64,000 bases of DNA from Chionis minor (Eukaryota > Chordata > Aves > Charadriiformes > Chionididae). The position numbers and the translations under genes were made by a program. Below, one piece after another: positions 1-11,600 of this stretch. Numbering within the stretch: position 1 is the first letter of the stretch; every line of letters starts with the position of its first letter. The stretch is from the NCBI GenBank assembly GCA_013398295.1, contig VZSF01001524.1:1335186-1399185 (forward strand), written 5' to 3'. The notes beneath the pieces are model-generated. The model made no database searches and had not been told where the DNA came from. It worked only from the letters and a program-made list of their open reading frames with translations.

Positions 1-130
1 GCCGCCGGGCTTCAGGGGCGGCCGCCGGGCTTCAGGGGCGGCTCTTGGCCCGGGCCCCGGCGTCGGGGGGGAGTGACTGCAGCTGCCCGCGGCGTCTGTG
101 GGCGCTTTGCAAGAGAGAGGCGGAGGGGTG
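1..130. promoter_or_regulatory. Downstream edge of the presumed LTN1 CpG island (intron 1)
   Basis: The first 130 bases are far richer in G+C and CpG than what follows, and open with two exact back-to-back copies of a 20-base GC-rich unit (1-20 and 21-40). No ATG followed by a listerin N-terminus is present, so this is most likely the start of intron 1 just after exon 1 and the promoter island. The placement relative to the transcription start is inferred. Confidence 0.5.
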
Positions 131-1249
131 TAGCTGCAAAAATCATCAGGGGTGTAAGTTCAGCCAGGTGCCGGTGGGTGCGTTTAGTGTATTTTTCTGC
201 GGAGAGCCTTAGGAGTTGCGCCTGTCGTGGTGTCTCCGTCTCGCCGCTGTGCCTGAACTGGTGTGTGACATTCCTCATATGTGGCACCTGCTCGGGATGG
301 GAGAACTGTGGGTGAAGCGTTGTCTTCGGGCTGTGCAGCTCCCGCAGCTCTTCTTCCCAACGAGGGAACACGCAGAAGTGTGTCTGTATAGTTGAGATTT
401 CACATGCAGAAAAAAATGACTTCTATCTGTGGGTAGAGCAGTCAGGTAAAACGTGGCTTACGTGCCTCAAGAAAATCAGGAAAGTATGATGAACTTCAGC
501 AAATTGTCATTACTTTTAAACAAAAAACCAAACCAAACTCACAAAACCGCAACTGTCATTAGGAAATAAAAGCTATTTGGACTATGAGGTGTCACAGAGA
601 ACGTTAAAGCATCTGTCAGTTTTGGAGCAATCTTTTCAAAAGAGTGTTGTCGATGTAAACGTGAGCCACCGATATGATGAGCAATGTGTTGACTTAACTG
701 GGGCAAACTAGAAGAGATGCTGAACTCACATGCGTACCCTTTTGCTCCATTCCTCCAAATCAGTCTTGGCTCTCTTGTTGCTGGTGGCGTCCTTTGTTTC
801 GTGTGTGTTCTTACTTTTCCCAGTGATACAAAAAGCATTCCTTGGGAGCTGTATTGGTCTGTATGTAATAACGTGAGAAGAACTAGTAAATGTAGAAGTA
901 GTGAACGAGGGTAAATGGTTTCTTAATAATTAATTGTTCACTTGAAGAAGGAATTTTCTGTTATGCTTTTTTGTATGTATGCAAGAACGATATAATTCTC
1001 CATAAGTATTTATGGATTAAAATCACTCTGAGAGAAGGGAATGGTGATTCTAAAGAGAAGAACAATTTTCTAGGCCAAACTTCTATGTTTAAAGCATAGG
1101 TGGCCTTTTTTATGTGTTTTTTTTTTTTAAATAGGAGGTTGATTATACAATATAAATAGGATCATTATTTCAAATCCATAAAAAATGCGCGCAAAATAAA
1201 ATAAAATGACTGTTATAGGTAACTGACTTCTGTCTCTGTTTTTTGTCAG
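131..1249 (+). other. LTN1 intron 1 (partial), no recognisable element
   Basis: AT-rich intronic sequence ending in the exon 2 acceptor TTTTTTGTCAG. Short open frames on both strands have no resemblance to known proteins. Nothing else was recognised. Confidence 0.6.
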
Positions 1250-4200
1250 CCTTCTAGCAGTGGCCGAGCTGCAGAGCTTCTCGCCAAAGAACGTGGAACA
1301 GTGCCTGGGTTTATTGGCTTTGGAACATCTCAGAGTGATCTAGGATATGTTCCTGCAGTTCAAGGAGCAGAGGAAATAGACAGCCTTGTGGATGCTGATT
1401 TTCGAATGGTGTTGCGAAAACTTTCAAAAAGGGATATCACAACAAAATTAAAAGTAGGTGTATCCTTTTTCCCACCAACATATTTTTTTTTAATTGGAAA
1501 GCAATACATTTTCCCTAAGTATGGGAGAGGAATATGTCAAGGTGGCTAATACTAATTTCCTATCGGTGTTTGCTAGAACCGTAATCTATAAGCTATTTTA
1601 GAGGACTTAGAAAAAGGTCCATCATGCAATGCTGATGGAGCATTCATAAAATTAACTCTACAGGTACTCAGTTCTAAGAAATGAATTGATTTTTGAAAAG
1701 GAGAGTTGCAATGTCTGTTAGAAGCTGGTAAATCTTTCTGACACTTTTAATCATGCTCTTGATATCTTGATTTTAGGCTATGCAAGAGTTTGGGACAATG
1801 TGCAAGGAAAGAGAAGCAGAAGTTGTTAAAGGTGTTCTTCCTTACTGGCCAAGAATTTATTGTAAAATCTCACTAGTAAGTATTAAAGTGCCTAAATTAA
1901 AAACTTCTCTGGATACTTTCTGCGAAAACCTCTAAGGCAGTCTTTTTTGATATCTTTGACTTTGCTGGTGTGCTGGTTTTGGCTGGGGTAGAGTTAATTT
2001 TCTTCCTAGTAGCTAGTACGGGGCTGTGTTTTGGATTTGTGCTGGAACCAGAGTTGATAACGCAGGGGTGGTTTAGTCAGCGCTGAGCAGCGCTCGCACA
2101 GAGTCAAGGCCTTTTTCTGCTCCTCACACCGCCCCACCAGCGAGCAGGCTGGGGGTGCACAAGAAGCTGGGAGGGGACACGGCTGGGAGAGCTGACCCCA
2201 GCTGACCAAAGGGATATTCCATACCATGGGACATCATGCTCAGTATATAAAGCTGGGGGAAGAAGGAGGAAGGCAAAGGGGAGAGGGTTCAGCATCACGC
2301 CATTTATCTTGCCAAGTAGCGTTACTTGTGATGGAGCCCTGCTTTCCTGGAGGTTGCTGAACATCTGCCTGCAGATGGAAAACAGTGAATGAATTCCTTG
2401 TTTTTCTTTGCTTGTGTGCACGGCTTTTGTTTTACCTATCAAACTGTCTTTATCTCAACCCACAAGTTTTCTCACTTTTTTTCCGATTCTCTCCCCAGTC
2501 CCACTGTAGTGAATGAGTGGCTGTGTGGTGCTTAGTTGCTGGCTGGGGTTAAACCATAACAGAATGACTGACTTGTTCTAGGAAAAATAGGAAGCTGAAG
2601 GAAAGTAGTGTTCTTTATTTTGGAGGTGTTGCAGTATTGGCAGTGGGTGGAATCAACTGTCAATGCCTGAGCTGTACTTGCTGGATGGCGATGGCTGTTT
2701 GTTAGACCTTTATGTTAAAAAGATGACAAGATATTTCTTCTTGTGGAAAGTTCTTTTCTGTGGATTCCAGAATGGCTAAAGAAAATGTACTGTTCAGTTA
2801 ACATTAATTAGAACTCTTTTTGACCTAGGACTAATGTCTGACCAGACTTAGTATTGAAAAACAAAAAACCCAAACAAAATCCACCAAAAAAATCCCAAAT
2901 ATGAAAAGACCATGCGTAGCCACATAATCCATAGTTTTCTGATATATTTAATACATCTCCAAAGTATTTGGACTGGCTTCTGTTGGGAATGTGATATTGG
3001 ACAAATGAATCACTATTCTGATCCGTTAGAGCAATTCCTAGTATTTCTTTCAGGTGCGAAGAGCTTAGAAAGTCATGAAGTTGGAAGCTCATACACAAAT
3101 AGTGGATACTGATGCACAGTTTGTGTAGGCTTATTTTAATTATTTCAATCAAAAAAAGTGTCTTCGAGGCTTCCTGTTGCTCTTGCCAATTGTCTTTCTG
3201 TTAAATGTATAAAATGGAAATAGAAACTGTAGTTAGGGATATCAGGAAAAGGTTATAATTTTGAATGTACAATGTATCAGGAATATGATACTGCTAAGTG
3301 AAGACTCTCCCGTTATCTAGGGATACCAAGATTTTTGTTGTTGTCGTGTATTTTGAAATCTACATAGCCCAATTCATTCTGAAAATGGCTGAACTGAGAG
3401 ACAGCTTTTTCTTTTTTTTTGGTCATTGCTTCTGCTTTGAAGTACCTGGCATCAAAGGTATTCCTTAAAACAATAAACCTTTCTTTTATTTTTTTCTTCT
3501 TCTTTTTCTTTAACAGGATCACGATCGCCGTGTTCGAGAAGCAACTCAGCAATCGTTTGAGCAACTGATTCTTAAAGTAAAGAAACACTTAGCTCCTTAC
3601 TTAAAAAGTATCATGGGATACTGGCTGATTGCTCAATGTGACACTTACTCCCCTGCTGCTTCTGCTGCAAAAGTAGCTTTTGAAAAAGCTTTTCCTTCAA
3701 GCAAACAACCTGAAGCCTTAGCATTCTGTAAAGATGAAATTCTTAATGTGAGTTTATACTTATGTATTTCTTTAAGGCTTTGCGTTGAGTATGTGTCAAC
3801 TTTTATTACAAGTTTAAAACTTATTCTGCTGCCATCTGTTTTTCACGATTAAATTGCTTTCTCACCTGAAACTTTGCTCCTGCTAATGTGAAGAGAAGAC
3901 TGAGACAGTGATAACATCCTCTGCTTTTTGACTTGCAGTTAGAATGACTGTAGCCAGAGAAATGAATGTGAAGTGAATTTTCTTGTATGCATTTCAATGT
4001 AGTGAGGCTCGGTAATCAGGTGCTGCTGCTGACAGATGGAATTATGATGCCGGAGTAGTTTAGCTGTGGTGGTAGAGGATTAAAGAATGCTGAGCAGTGT
4101 TTCAGAGAGCTTCTACAAGTTTAGTTCTAACCAAGTTTTATGCTCTTCTGCCAGTCATGTATGAAACTGAATTGACTGAATTAAAAAAGGTGGAAGTTTG

Positions 4201-7200
4201 CATTGCTGGCTAATCATCTGCAAACTTAAACACTTTGTTTTGTCTCTGTTTGGCTTCTTTTTATCAGAAGCCTGTTGTCATAGGACTGTAATTTAGAAAG
4301 CATTATGAAGTCTTGATTCAAATAGTACCACAGCTGCTATGCTCAGCAGGAGTCAATTAAATTATGTTCTTGTTCACTAGCGTGTCTAAAATGTGTTTAA
4401 GAGACGACTTGAAGGTTGTTAAGTTTTATTGTAGAACTGTTTCTGAATAATGTATAGACTATATTGTTCATGTATAAATATTAGATTCTCATGTGTATAT
4501 ATGTGATTTTTTTTCTCCTAGGTACTTCAAGATCACCTTCTGAAAGAAACACCCGATACACTCAGTGACCCCCAGTATGTCAGCCTGCTTTAATGTATAT
4601 GGTTTAAGTCTTGGTCTGTATTGTGTTCTCTGTCCCCGGAGGTAGTGAATTTAGTTTTGTTTCAAGAGACAGAATAGTTATTTGAGTCCAGATCCCAGCA
4701 ACTTTCTTTGGAACCAAAGTATAAATGCTTTTGAAAAGTGTTATTTGTTGTCTAATTCTTGTTTCAGCTCTTTTAGGAGTAACATTTTTGAATAGCTGGA
4801 GGATGAGATTAATTGAAACTCTCTTTTTTTCCTAATGCTTAATAATGTAATTTGATAGCATTAGAACCTATGAAAAGTTTATATATTTACATTGCTGGCA
4901 TCTGAAATCAAAAGAACAACACGGAAAAACTGAAGACAGTTTAGTTTAGACAGTTTGGAAGAGCTTGAGAAGCGTACTGATTTATTTATGGTTCACTTTA
5001 ATTTTTCTGTTTTGTTTTGTTTTCTGAGAACTGTACCAGAGGAAGAAAGGGAAGCCAAATTTTTCCGGATTCTGACCTGTTCCTTGTTAGCTTTAAAAAA
5101 GTTGCTTAGCATGTTGCCAAAGAAAGAGATGCATTCATTGGAGGAAAAGTTAATGTCACTTCTGTCCCAAAACAAATTTTGGAAATACAGCAAACACAGT
5201 GCACCTCAGGTGATTTTTTTTTTTTTATTTCCTCTTTATTGTTTTTAGTTAAAGATTATGCACTGCTTGTATTCTAGAAGAATGAACTTTGTAGTTTGCT
5301 GAATTGTGCTTGAAACAGCCTTCAAATTTTTAGGCCTGAAATAGACAATATTGCTCTAAAATTTGCCCAATAAGCTAATTTGTTATTTCCATGTCACCAT
5401 CATCTACTACTTGTCAATCATGCTGTCATTTCAAATTAATGTAAAAGATACAAATCGTGTCAGCTTACTGTACGTGTTCTTAGTGCTTTTGGATTTTCAT
5501 TTTTTGAACCATTTTACTGATCCTTGGTCTGCCAGGACCAATAGTGAACAGTGATGAATTGACTTTGGTAGTATTTTGTTTAAAAGTTTTAAGGTGCTTT
5601 TGGGAGAACTAAGCATTTTATCACTAAATAAAATATTAAACAGGCTTATCAGTGAATTTCTTTATTTTTCTTTGCTGATGTGACAAAATATGGGGACTGT
5701 GTGTTGTAAGTTATGCTGACTTTAAAAAGAATGTTATAAACTGCACGTAGAGACGAAGTGTTGTCGTTTGACTAAAATTTTGTTTTTCTATGGTCTGTGT
5801 CAGGTTCGCTCAGCTTTCTTTGAGCTGGCTTCTGCTTTTTGCCAGTACTTGCCTGAGCTGGTGAAAGCTGAAGCACCAAGAGTTTGTCCTGCTGTTCTTC
5901 TCAGCATTGATGACAGCGATGCAGTGGTGTGTCCGGCTCTGTGGGAAGCTGTACTCTATGCTATCGCGACTGTTGAGGTAATGTGGAAAACCTGAGGGGC
6001 AGATATTTTGCTCAAATTTAACTTTTCACCAAGTGCCATTGTTCTCTGTGTAGAATGAGGAAAAACAACTTGACTGGGTTTTCTATATGATTAATAACAT
6101 GAACTTACCAATGCTACATGCTCCTTCTTCCTGCTTAGGGTTTTAGTGTAACTTTCAAGTATATTGTGTCCAGTGTGTCTGAAAATCAGAGTTGTTTTAT
6201 ATGTTAAATTAAATTAACCCAAATCCCTTTGATTAAAATAGTTACTAATAATTAAAATACTATTTAAAATATTTGTCTTGGTTAAGGACAGTTACAAAAA
6301 TAACCTGCAGTGCATTTTTGCTTTGTTTGTTTCCCCTTCTAATTTAATGTTTGGTTCTATAACTTTTTTTTTCTTTTTTTTTTTTTTTTTTAATTTTAAG
6401 TAAATACCAGCTTTGAGTTTTTTAGCAGGATGAGTAGTGTTGCCATAGACTGGGATATTTTGAGAGTTTAATGCTGCAGATCTCTTTTGTAACTGCTGGT
6501 ATAAACAGTTACAATTTATGGGGGTAAAAACCTATGTTTATAGCAAGCTGAACAAAGATACTTATCTGGAACTTTGAGAAATCAGATCAGATGACAGAAA
6601 ACTTTAGGGTTTGGGGAGAAAGTGACAAGGTATTTTGTAACAATCTGAAGATTTTTTTGGGGGAGCTTTGAAGTTAGTGATGCTTCTGAAGTTAGGATTT
6701 TGAAATCATTGCTTATTCTTGATAAAAATAACCAGTTACAATAATGATTTTTATGAAGCATCCTTAAAGTGTTATTAAAGAGAAGCCTTAAGTTGCAGTT
6801 TGCTAACAAGGAAGGTCTATTGTTTTTAGACAATACAGAAACAATTTTATCATGTTAGCTTCTTAAATTCACAAGCTGAAATAGTGAGAAATGGATTTTT
6901 AAAAATACTGGCAAGTGATTTTTGAATTTTACAATAACTTGTTTCAGCTACAGCGTAGGGAGGTAGACTAAATGTCTAGCTTGGAACTTCTTCCAAGGCA
7001 ACAATTCTCATTTAATTTAGAATAATTGTGTTTCTTTCTGTAGGACTGTTGGAGTCATGTAAATGCCAAAAAGGGAGTTCTACCAAAGCTATGGACGGTG
7101 CTTCGAGAAGGTGGACGAGGACTAGCTACAGTTATATACCCAAATCTCTTGCCGTTCATTAGCAAGGTACCTCCTGGCATTGCAGAACCAAAGCTGGAGT

Positions 7201-8687
7201 ATTTCAGAACTTTTTTCAGCTCTATAATTCAAGGGTATGAACCACACATTTATGTATTTATTTATTTATTTGAAATCAGTGTCTTTTACATTTGGAAATA
7301 GGAGAACTAATCTTCTTTAAGTATTCAAAGATAAATAACATCTATTGTCTTGAGGATATTTAAATATGCATTAATTGTTTATTTGAGAAAAGACTGTTTT
7401 CAGTATGATATTTGAAAATCATATTTCTAAAATACTTTTAAATATCCAGAACTAGAGTCAGTCCTATATGACTGTCCCTGTCTTCTTCAACCTTCAGCCT
7501 TCGTTTTGATTTTATTACGTCTTCCTTACCTAAAGCATTCTTCCCTTTCCTTGTCAAAGCTTTGTGTTTATTCCATGATACGTTTTAAAATGGGAAATTA
7601 ATTTAAAATGAAGAGTAGCTTTGATGATTTCAGGCTCTTCTTACCAGTGTGTAATTATTACAGAGGTTATTGAGTATTAGCGTTGTGATTGTGAAATTTC
7701 CTATATGCAGGAACTTTAATTCTTATGATACTGATTTTTAAAGGACTGAAACTATCATTTTTTGCATTTAAAGTACATCAAAACCAACTTTCTATCAAAT
7801 CTAATTTAAATAGATGCATGTGCATTGTGTATGTGAAAGCTTATATAAGTTATTTTATGAAAGACTAAAATATAAGTTATTTAAACCAAACTAAATTCTC
7901 ATTTGATGTTGGCGTAGTCATTAGCAGAGCTCTTGGAGAAGACAGTTATGTATGGGTTGGTTTTGAAAACTGTATACAGAATTTTTTTACAAGGAGTAAA
8001 ATGTTTAATATTTGCCTGGTGATTTGTATGGTTTGATTTTCTTTAAAAAGCAAACAAATCACAGTTGTTCAGACTCAAACTGGCTATGGGTGAAACTGCC
8101 TTTTGGTGGCATTTTGGTTTTGTGGTTTTTTTTTTTTCCTCTTTTTTCTGTAGTGACAAAAAATGACACCTTCTAAACCTCTGTGATGCGTGTAGAAAAT
8201 TGCAAAGGAGTTTTGACAAACAGCTGAAACAGGAGACAGTATGTCTGGATATGTTATCTTTATTTACACAGATATTTTTTTATGAATGCTAAAACTAGGT
8301 GAAAAAGTTTAGCTAAGTTATATTAAATGCCTGAATTTATTGTTCTGGTGCTCTAAATATGTCCTGTTGAATTTGTTTTGATCTGACTCCTGTCAGCGAT
8401 TCTATGATTCCGTATTCTCATATTGGTGAGAATATAACACAATATAACTGAGGTTACATTCGTTACATCCATACTGGGTTTCTCGGAAGCGGAGGTGACT
8501 GAGCGTTCCCTTCTTCCCTCCCATGTTGCTTTTCAATAGGTTGTCAAGTGAGCGAGCAATAGCCAGCCCTTCAGAAAGTTCAGCAATTGTCACTGCGTTT
8601 ATGGAATGTCTGCGCTTTGCCGTGCTACAGAAAACAGATGAAGAAGATGACCAAAGACAAATTCATCAAATGCTCATATACGACCAG
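1250..8687 (+). other. LTN1: LTN1 exons 2-9, N-terminal domain
   Basis: Exons: 1250-1453, 1777-1875, 3517-3747, 4522-4574, 5029-5209, 5804-5977, 7044-7234, 8540-8687. They encode in-window residues 1-427, the most conserved end of listerin, which in known structures contacts the 60S subunit and NEMF. Recognisable strings are [15 protein letters not shown] and [14 protein letters not shown] in exon 2, [10 protein letters not shown] in exon 3 and [10 protein letters not shown] in exon 7. Exon 5 is only 53 bases. Its donor is placed at GTATGT after CCA because the split Gln codon (CA|A) then continues into TVPEEER of exon 6. Exon 2 starts in phase 0, consistent with a short first exon ending on a whole codon. 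Confidence 0.95.
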
Positions 8688-11600
8688 GTATTTATTAGAT
8701 GTAACTAATATTGTTGTGTGTACGTGTCGTAATTCAAAGTTAAAGAGAAACATAAATTTCTGTGAGGATTTACTTCTCTGCTGAAAGTTTCACTAGATTT
8801 TATGGAAAAAATGATCTTACTGAATTTAGTCAAGTTTTCCCTTCCTATGAAATCATCCCTTTTACTGTGCAGTTTAGATTATATTTTTTTAAAAAAGGCA
8901 TCTCACCCTGTATATTTTTATTAAGTGTTCAAGCATGAGTAATTCTGATGTTTTCAGAATTCCTTCCAGAATGTTTTCAAAATTATAGAATTTACTGGTA
9001 TTATAAAGAATAAAACGATCATTTAGTTGGTCACTGTTCTTTAATATTTTGTCTTTCTTTATAGCTAATTCCTCTTACTGATGCTGTGCTTAAGGAGCCC
9101 AGGTTACAAAATGGACCGTTATTTTATCAAATAGCAGAAACACTGAGCTGCTGGGAAGCTAAAGCAGAACTCTCCAGTGATGATGGCACAGATGAAGTTT
9201 TCCAGAAACTCTTGTTAAATTTTTGGGACCATCTTTTAAAAAAGTGTGTACTTCATGTTGACACGTTGGATGCTGATGAGAAGTTGTTGATTGCCATATC
9301 TGATATGCTAGAAATTCTTCAGAATCCAAAGAGTGCTACAAAACCAAACAACAGAAAATCTCTAAAAATCAGATTTACGGATGAAGATGAATCTGAAAGA
9401 AATGCAGAGAGTGGAAAGCTCATGGAAGTGAGAAATAGTGACTCTGAAATACAGACTGACTCGCAGCATAGTTCACTTCTAAGAAAAGAACCTTTAGAAA
9501 ATTTAGTCTGTAACCTTGCTGAACTGAGTATTGTGTATGTCAATGAACAGAAGTCAGAACAGCATTTGAAGTTTCTCTCTGCCCTGCTTGACCCTTTTTC
9601 TTCAAACAGAGTTTTTCAAGTGCTCTTAGAGCAGGGAAATGGTGCAAGCTCTGCTGAAGCTGAATCCCAAAACAAAATTAAAGCTCATCACGAAAGTCCA
9701 TCTGTACAATTTCTGTATATGAATTTAATAACTTGGCTGAAAGAAGACTGGAGGAAAGACACCCATTTTCTGATTGATATTTTGTACAGTGTGCTTAATT
9801 GTTGCAACAGTAATGATGAAAGGAAAATAATTCTTGATGATTTAACGAAGGTATGACTCTTGTACAGTTTATTATTAGTTTTTGTGAAATTGAATACTCT
9901 TTGTGGGCTCTGGTTTAAAATAATTAAAAAATAATAATTTTATTTCAGGGCTGTAGAATGGAAGATACTCTACACAAACTTAGATAAGTTCATTGTTAAG
10001 GAAGGTCGATTTAGGAAGCGTTGACATGAGAGTGTTGAGCTGAAAGGTTATAATGTGTCCCTTTCTGTATGTTATAAATCATTGTGGGAGGGGGGGAAAA
10101 GTAACATCAGAATTTCTCTGGTTTTGCTTCTTTATACAGCATGCTTTTATACTAATCATCAATGGCCTTTCTGATAAATACAGTCCCTTACTGATCTATG
10201 CGGTAGAGAAAGACTTGGGAGCCAAAAGTAAGATTAAATAATTTTGTTACTGAAACTTAGCAACTTCTGCTTATCCCCTGCAGAAAATAAAGCTGTAAAA
10301 CAAGCAGTGAAAATGGTATTATATGCTTCCTATTCAGCAAAGAATTTGTTATATATTGTGGGGTTTATTTTTCTTTCCAGATGGATCTGGAATGGACTAT
10401 TTTTCTCCAGATAATTCAAAAGGTACCTCTCTAGATACTTTTTTTGTTGTTGTTATTGTTTTGCATGGTTTTGAATATTTCTTTGGTGTTAACTTTGAGA
10501 GTTACGTGTGCTTGAATGACTTTTTATTTAAGTAGTGATAATTTTCATAGTTTGGAAATCTTGTAGCAATAGTTTCAGTGTGTTGTTTGTTTTTACTGCA
10601 TTTAAATCTGGGGACAGTCTTGGAAGTGAAATTATAATATCAAAACAAAGGCATTTGTTAGTCCCTCCTATTTTTGGTCAGTTTGCTCCTTGAGCCAGGG
10701 GGATTCCTGGTTTGTTTCTGGTCATCCCTTCTAAGATAAAGTAGAGTTGGGTATCAGACCAATAATTTAAATGATTATTTGTATCTTGACACTTACATCA
10801 TGCTTACAAGGAAATGATAGTATATCATGTTTTCACACAAGACATTGAGAGATATCATTTAAGTGATTGCCTGGGATGAAATATCAAGTATAGTACAAGA
10901 ACTCGTAGCACTTGATTTACAATCCAGTGCCTTGACCACAATATCTGTCCTCACAGATACTGCGTATTTTAGGAATCCTTAGTTTGATTTTGTAACTTAT
11001 AATGGCTTATGACCAAAATAATGTTCTTCTGACTTGTGACCTTCCATTTCTTTTTAGAGAAACTCAGATGCTGTAAATAGATTTTATGTTGTAAATAGAT
11101 TTTATTTCAGTCAGCCTGGTCATCCGAAAGTTATCCTTCTAACTGCAGTGTAGGTATTCTCTGGCCTCTCTGAAGAACTTTCAGAAGGTGACTTGTTTTA
11201 CTCTGAAGCAGAGGTCTGACCTAGCCATAAGTTGCTGTCTCTGACCAAAAAGAAAGTTGGGGAGATTGTTGTAGACATGAACACCTAGAGACTTATTGTT
11301 TGTGACAGATTATATGACTACCACTCTGTGTGCGCAGGTTTGATGTATTAATCTTATGCTTAATTAGTAATAAATAATAATACTCTCAAAAAGTTATTAG
11401 AATAATTTTCTTGTGATTCAGGCATGCTCAAGCACGACAAAACTTTCCTTAGTGTCCGACTGGCTGAAAGGAGATACGCTTGGAGAAAGACTTGTAATGC
11501 TGGCAGATGATCTGTGTCACCTGGGTTTAAAACCTGGAGCAGCCTCATCAGAATCATCCCCTTCAGAAAGGTGGACCCTCCTGAGCTTAGTGTTGTCACA

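Noticed and set aside
1..300. LTN1 exon 1 within the window
   Set aside because: No ATG-GGN-GGN start resembling the listerin N-terminus and no fitting donor on the plus strand, so exon 1 must lie upstream.
8370..8412. 'gattctatgattcc', resembling a CR1 3' terminal repeat
   Set aside because: Only the short tail is present, with no adjoining CR1 body.
9949..10023. Possible LTN1 exon after TTATTTCAG at 9949
   Set aside because: The listerin-compatible frame meets a stop without a usable donor. The 42-base exon at 10381-10422 fits the family instead.
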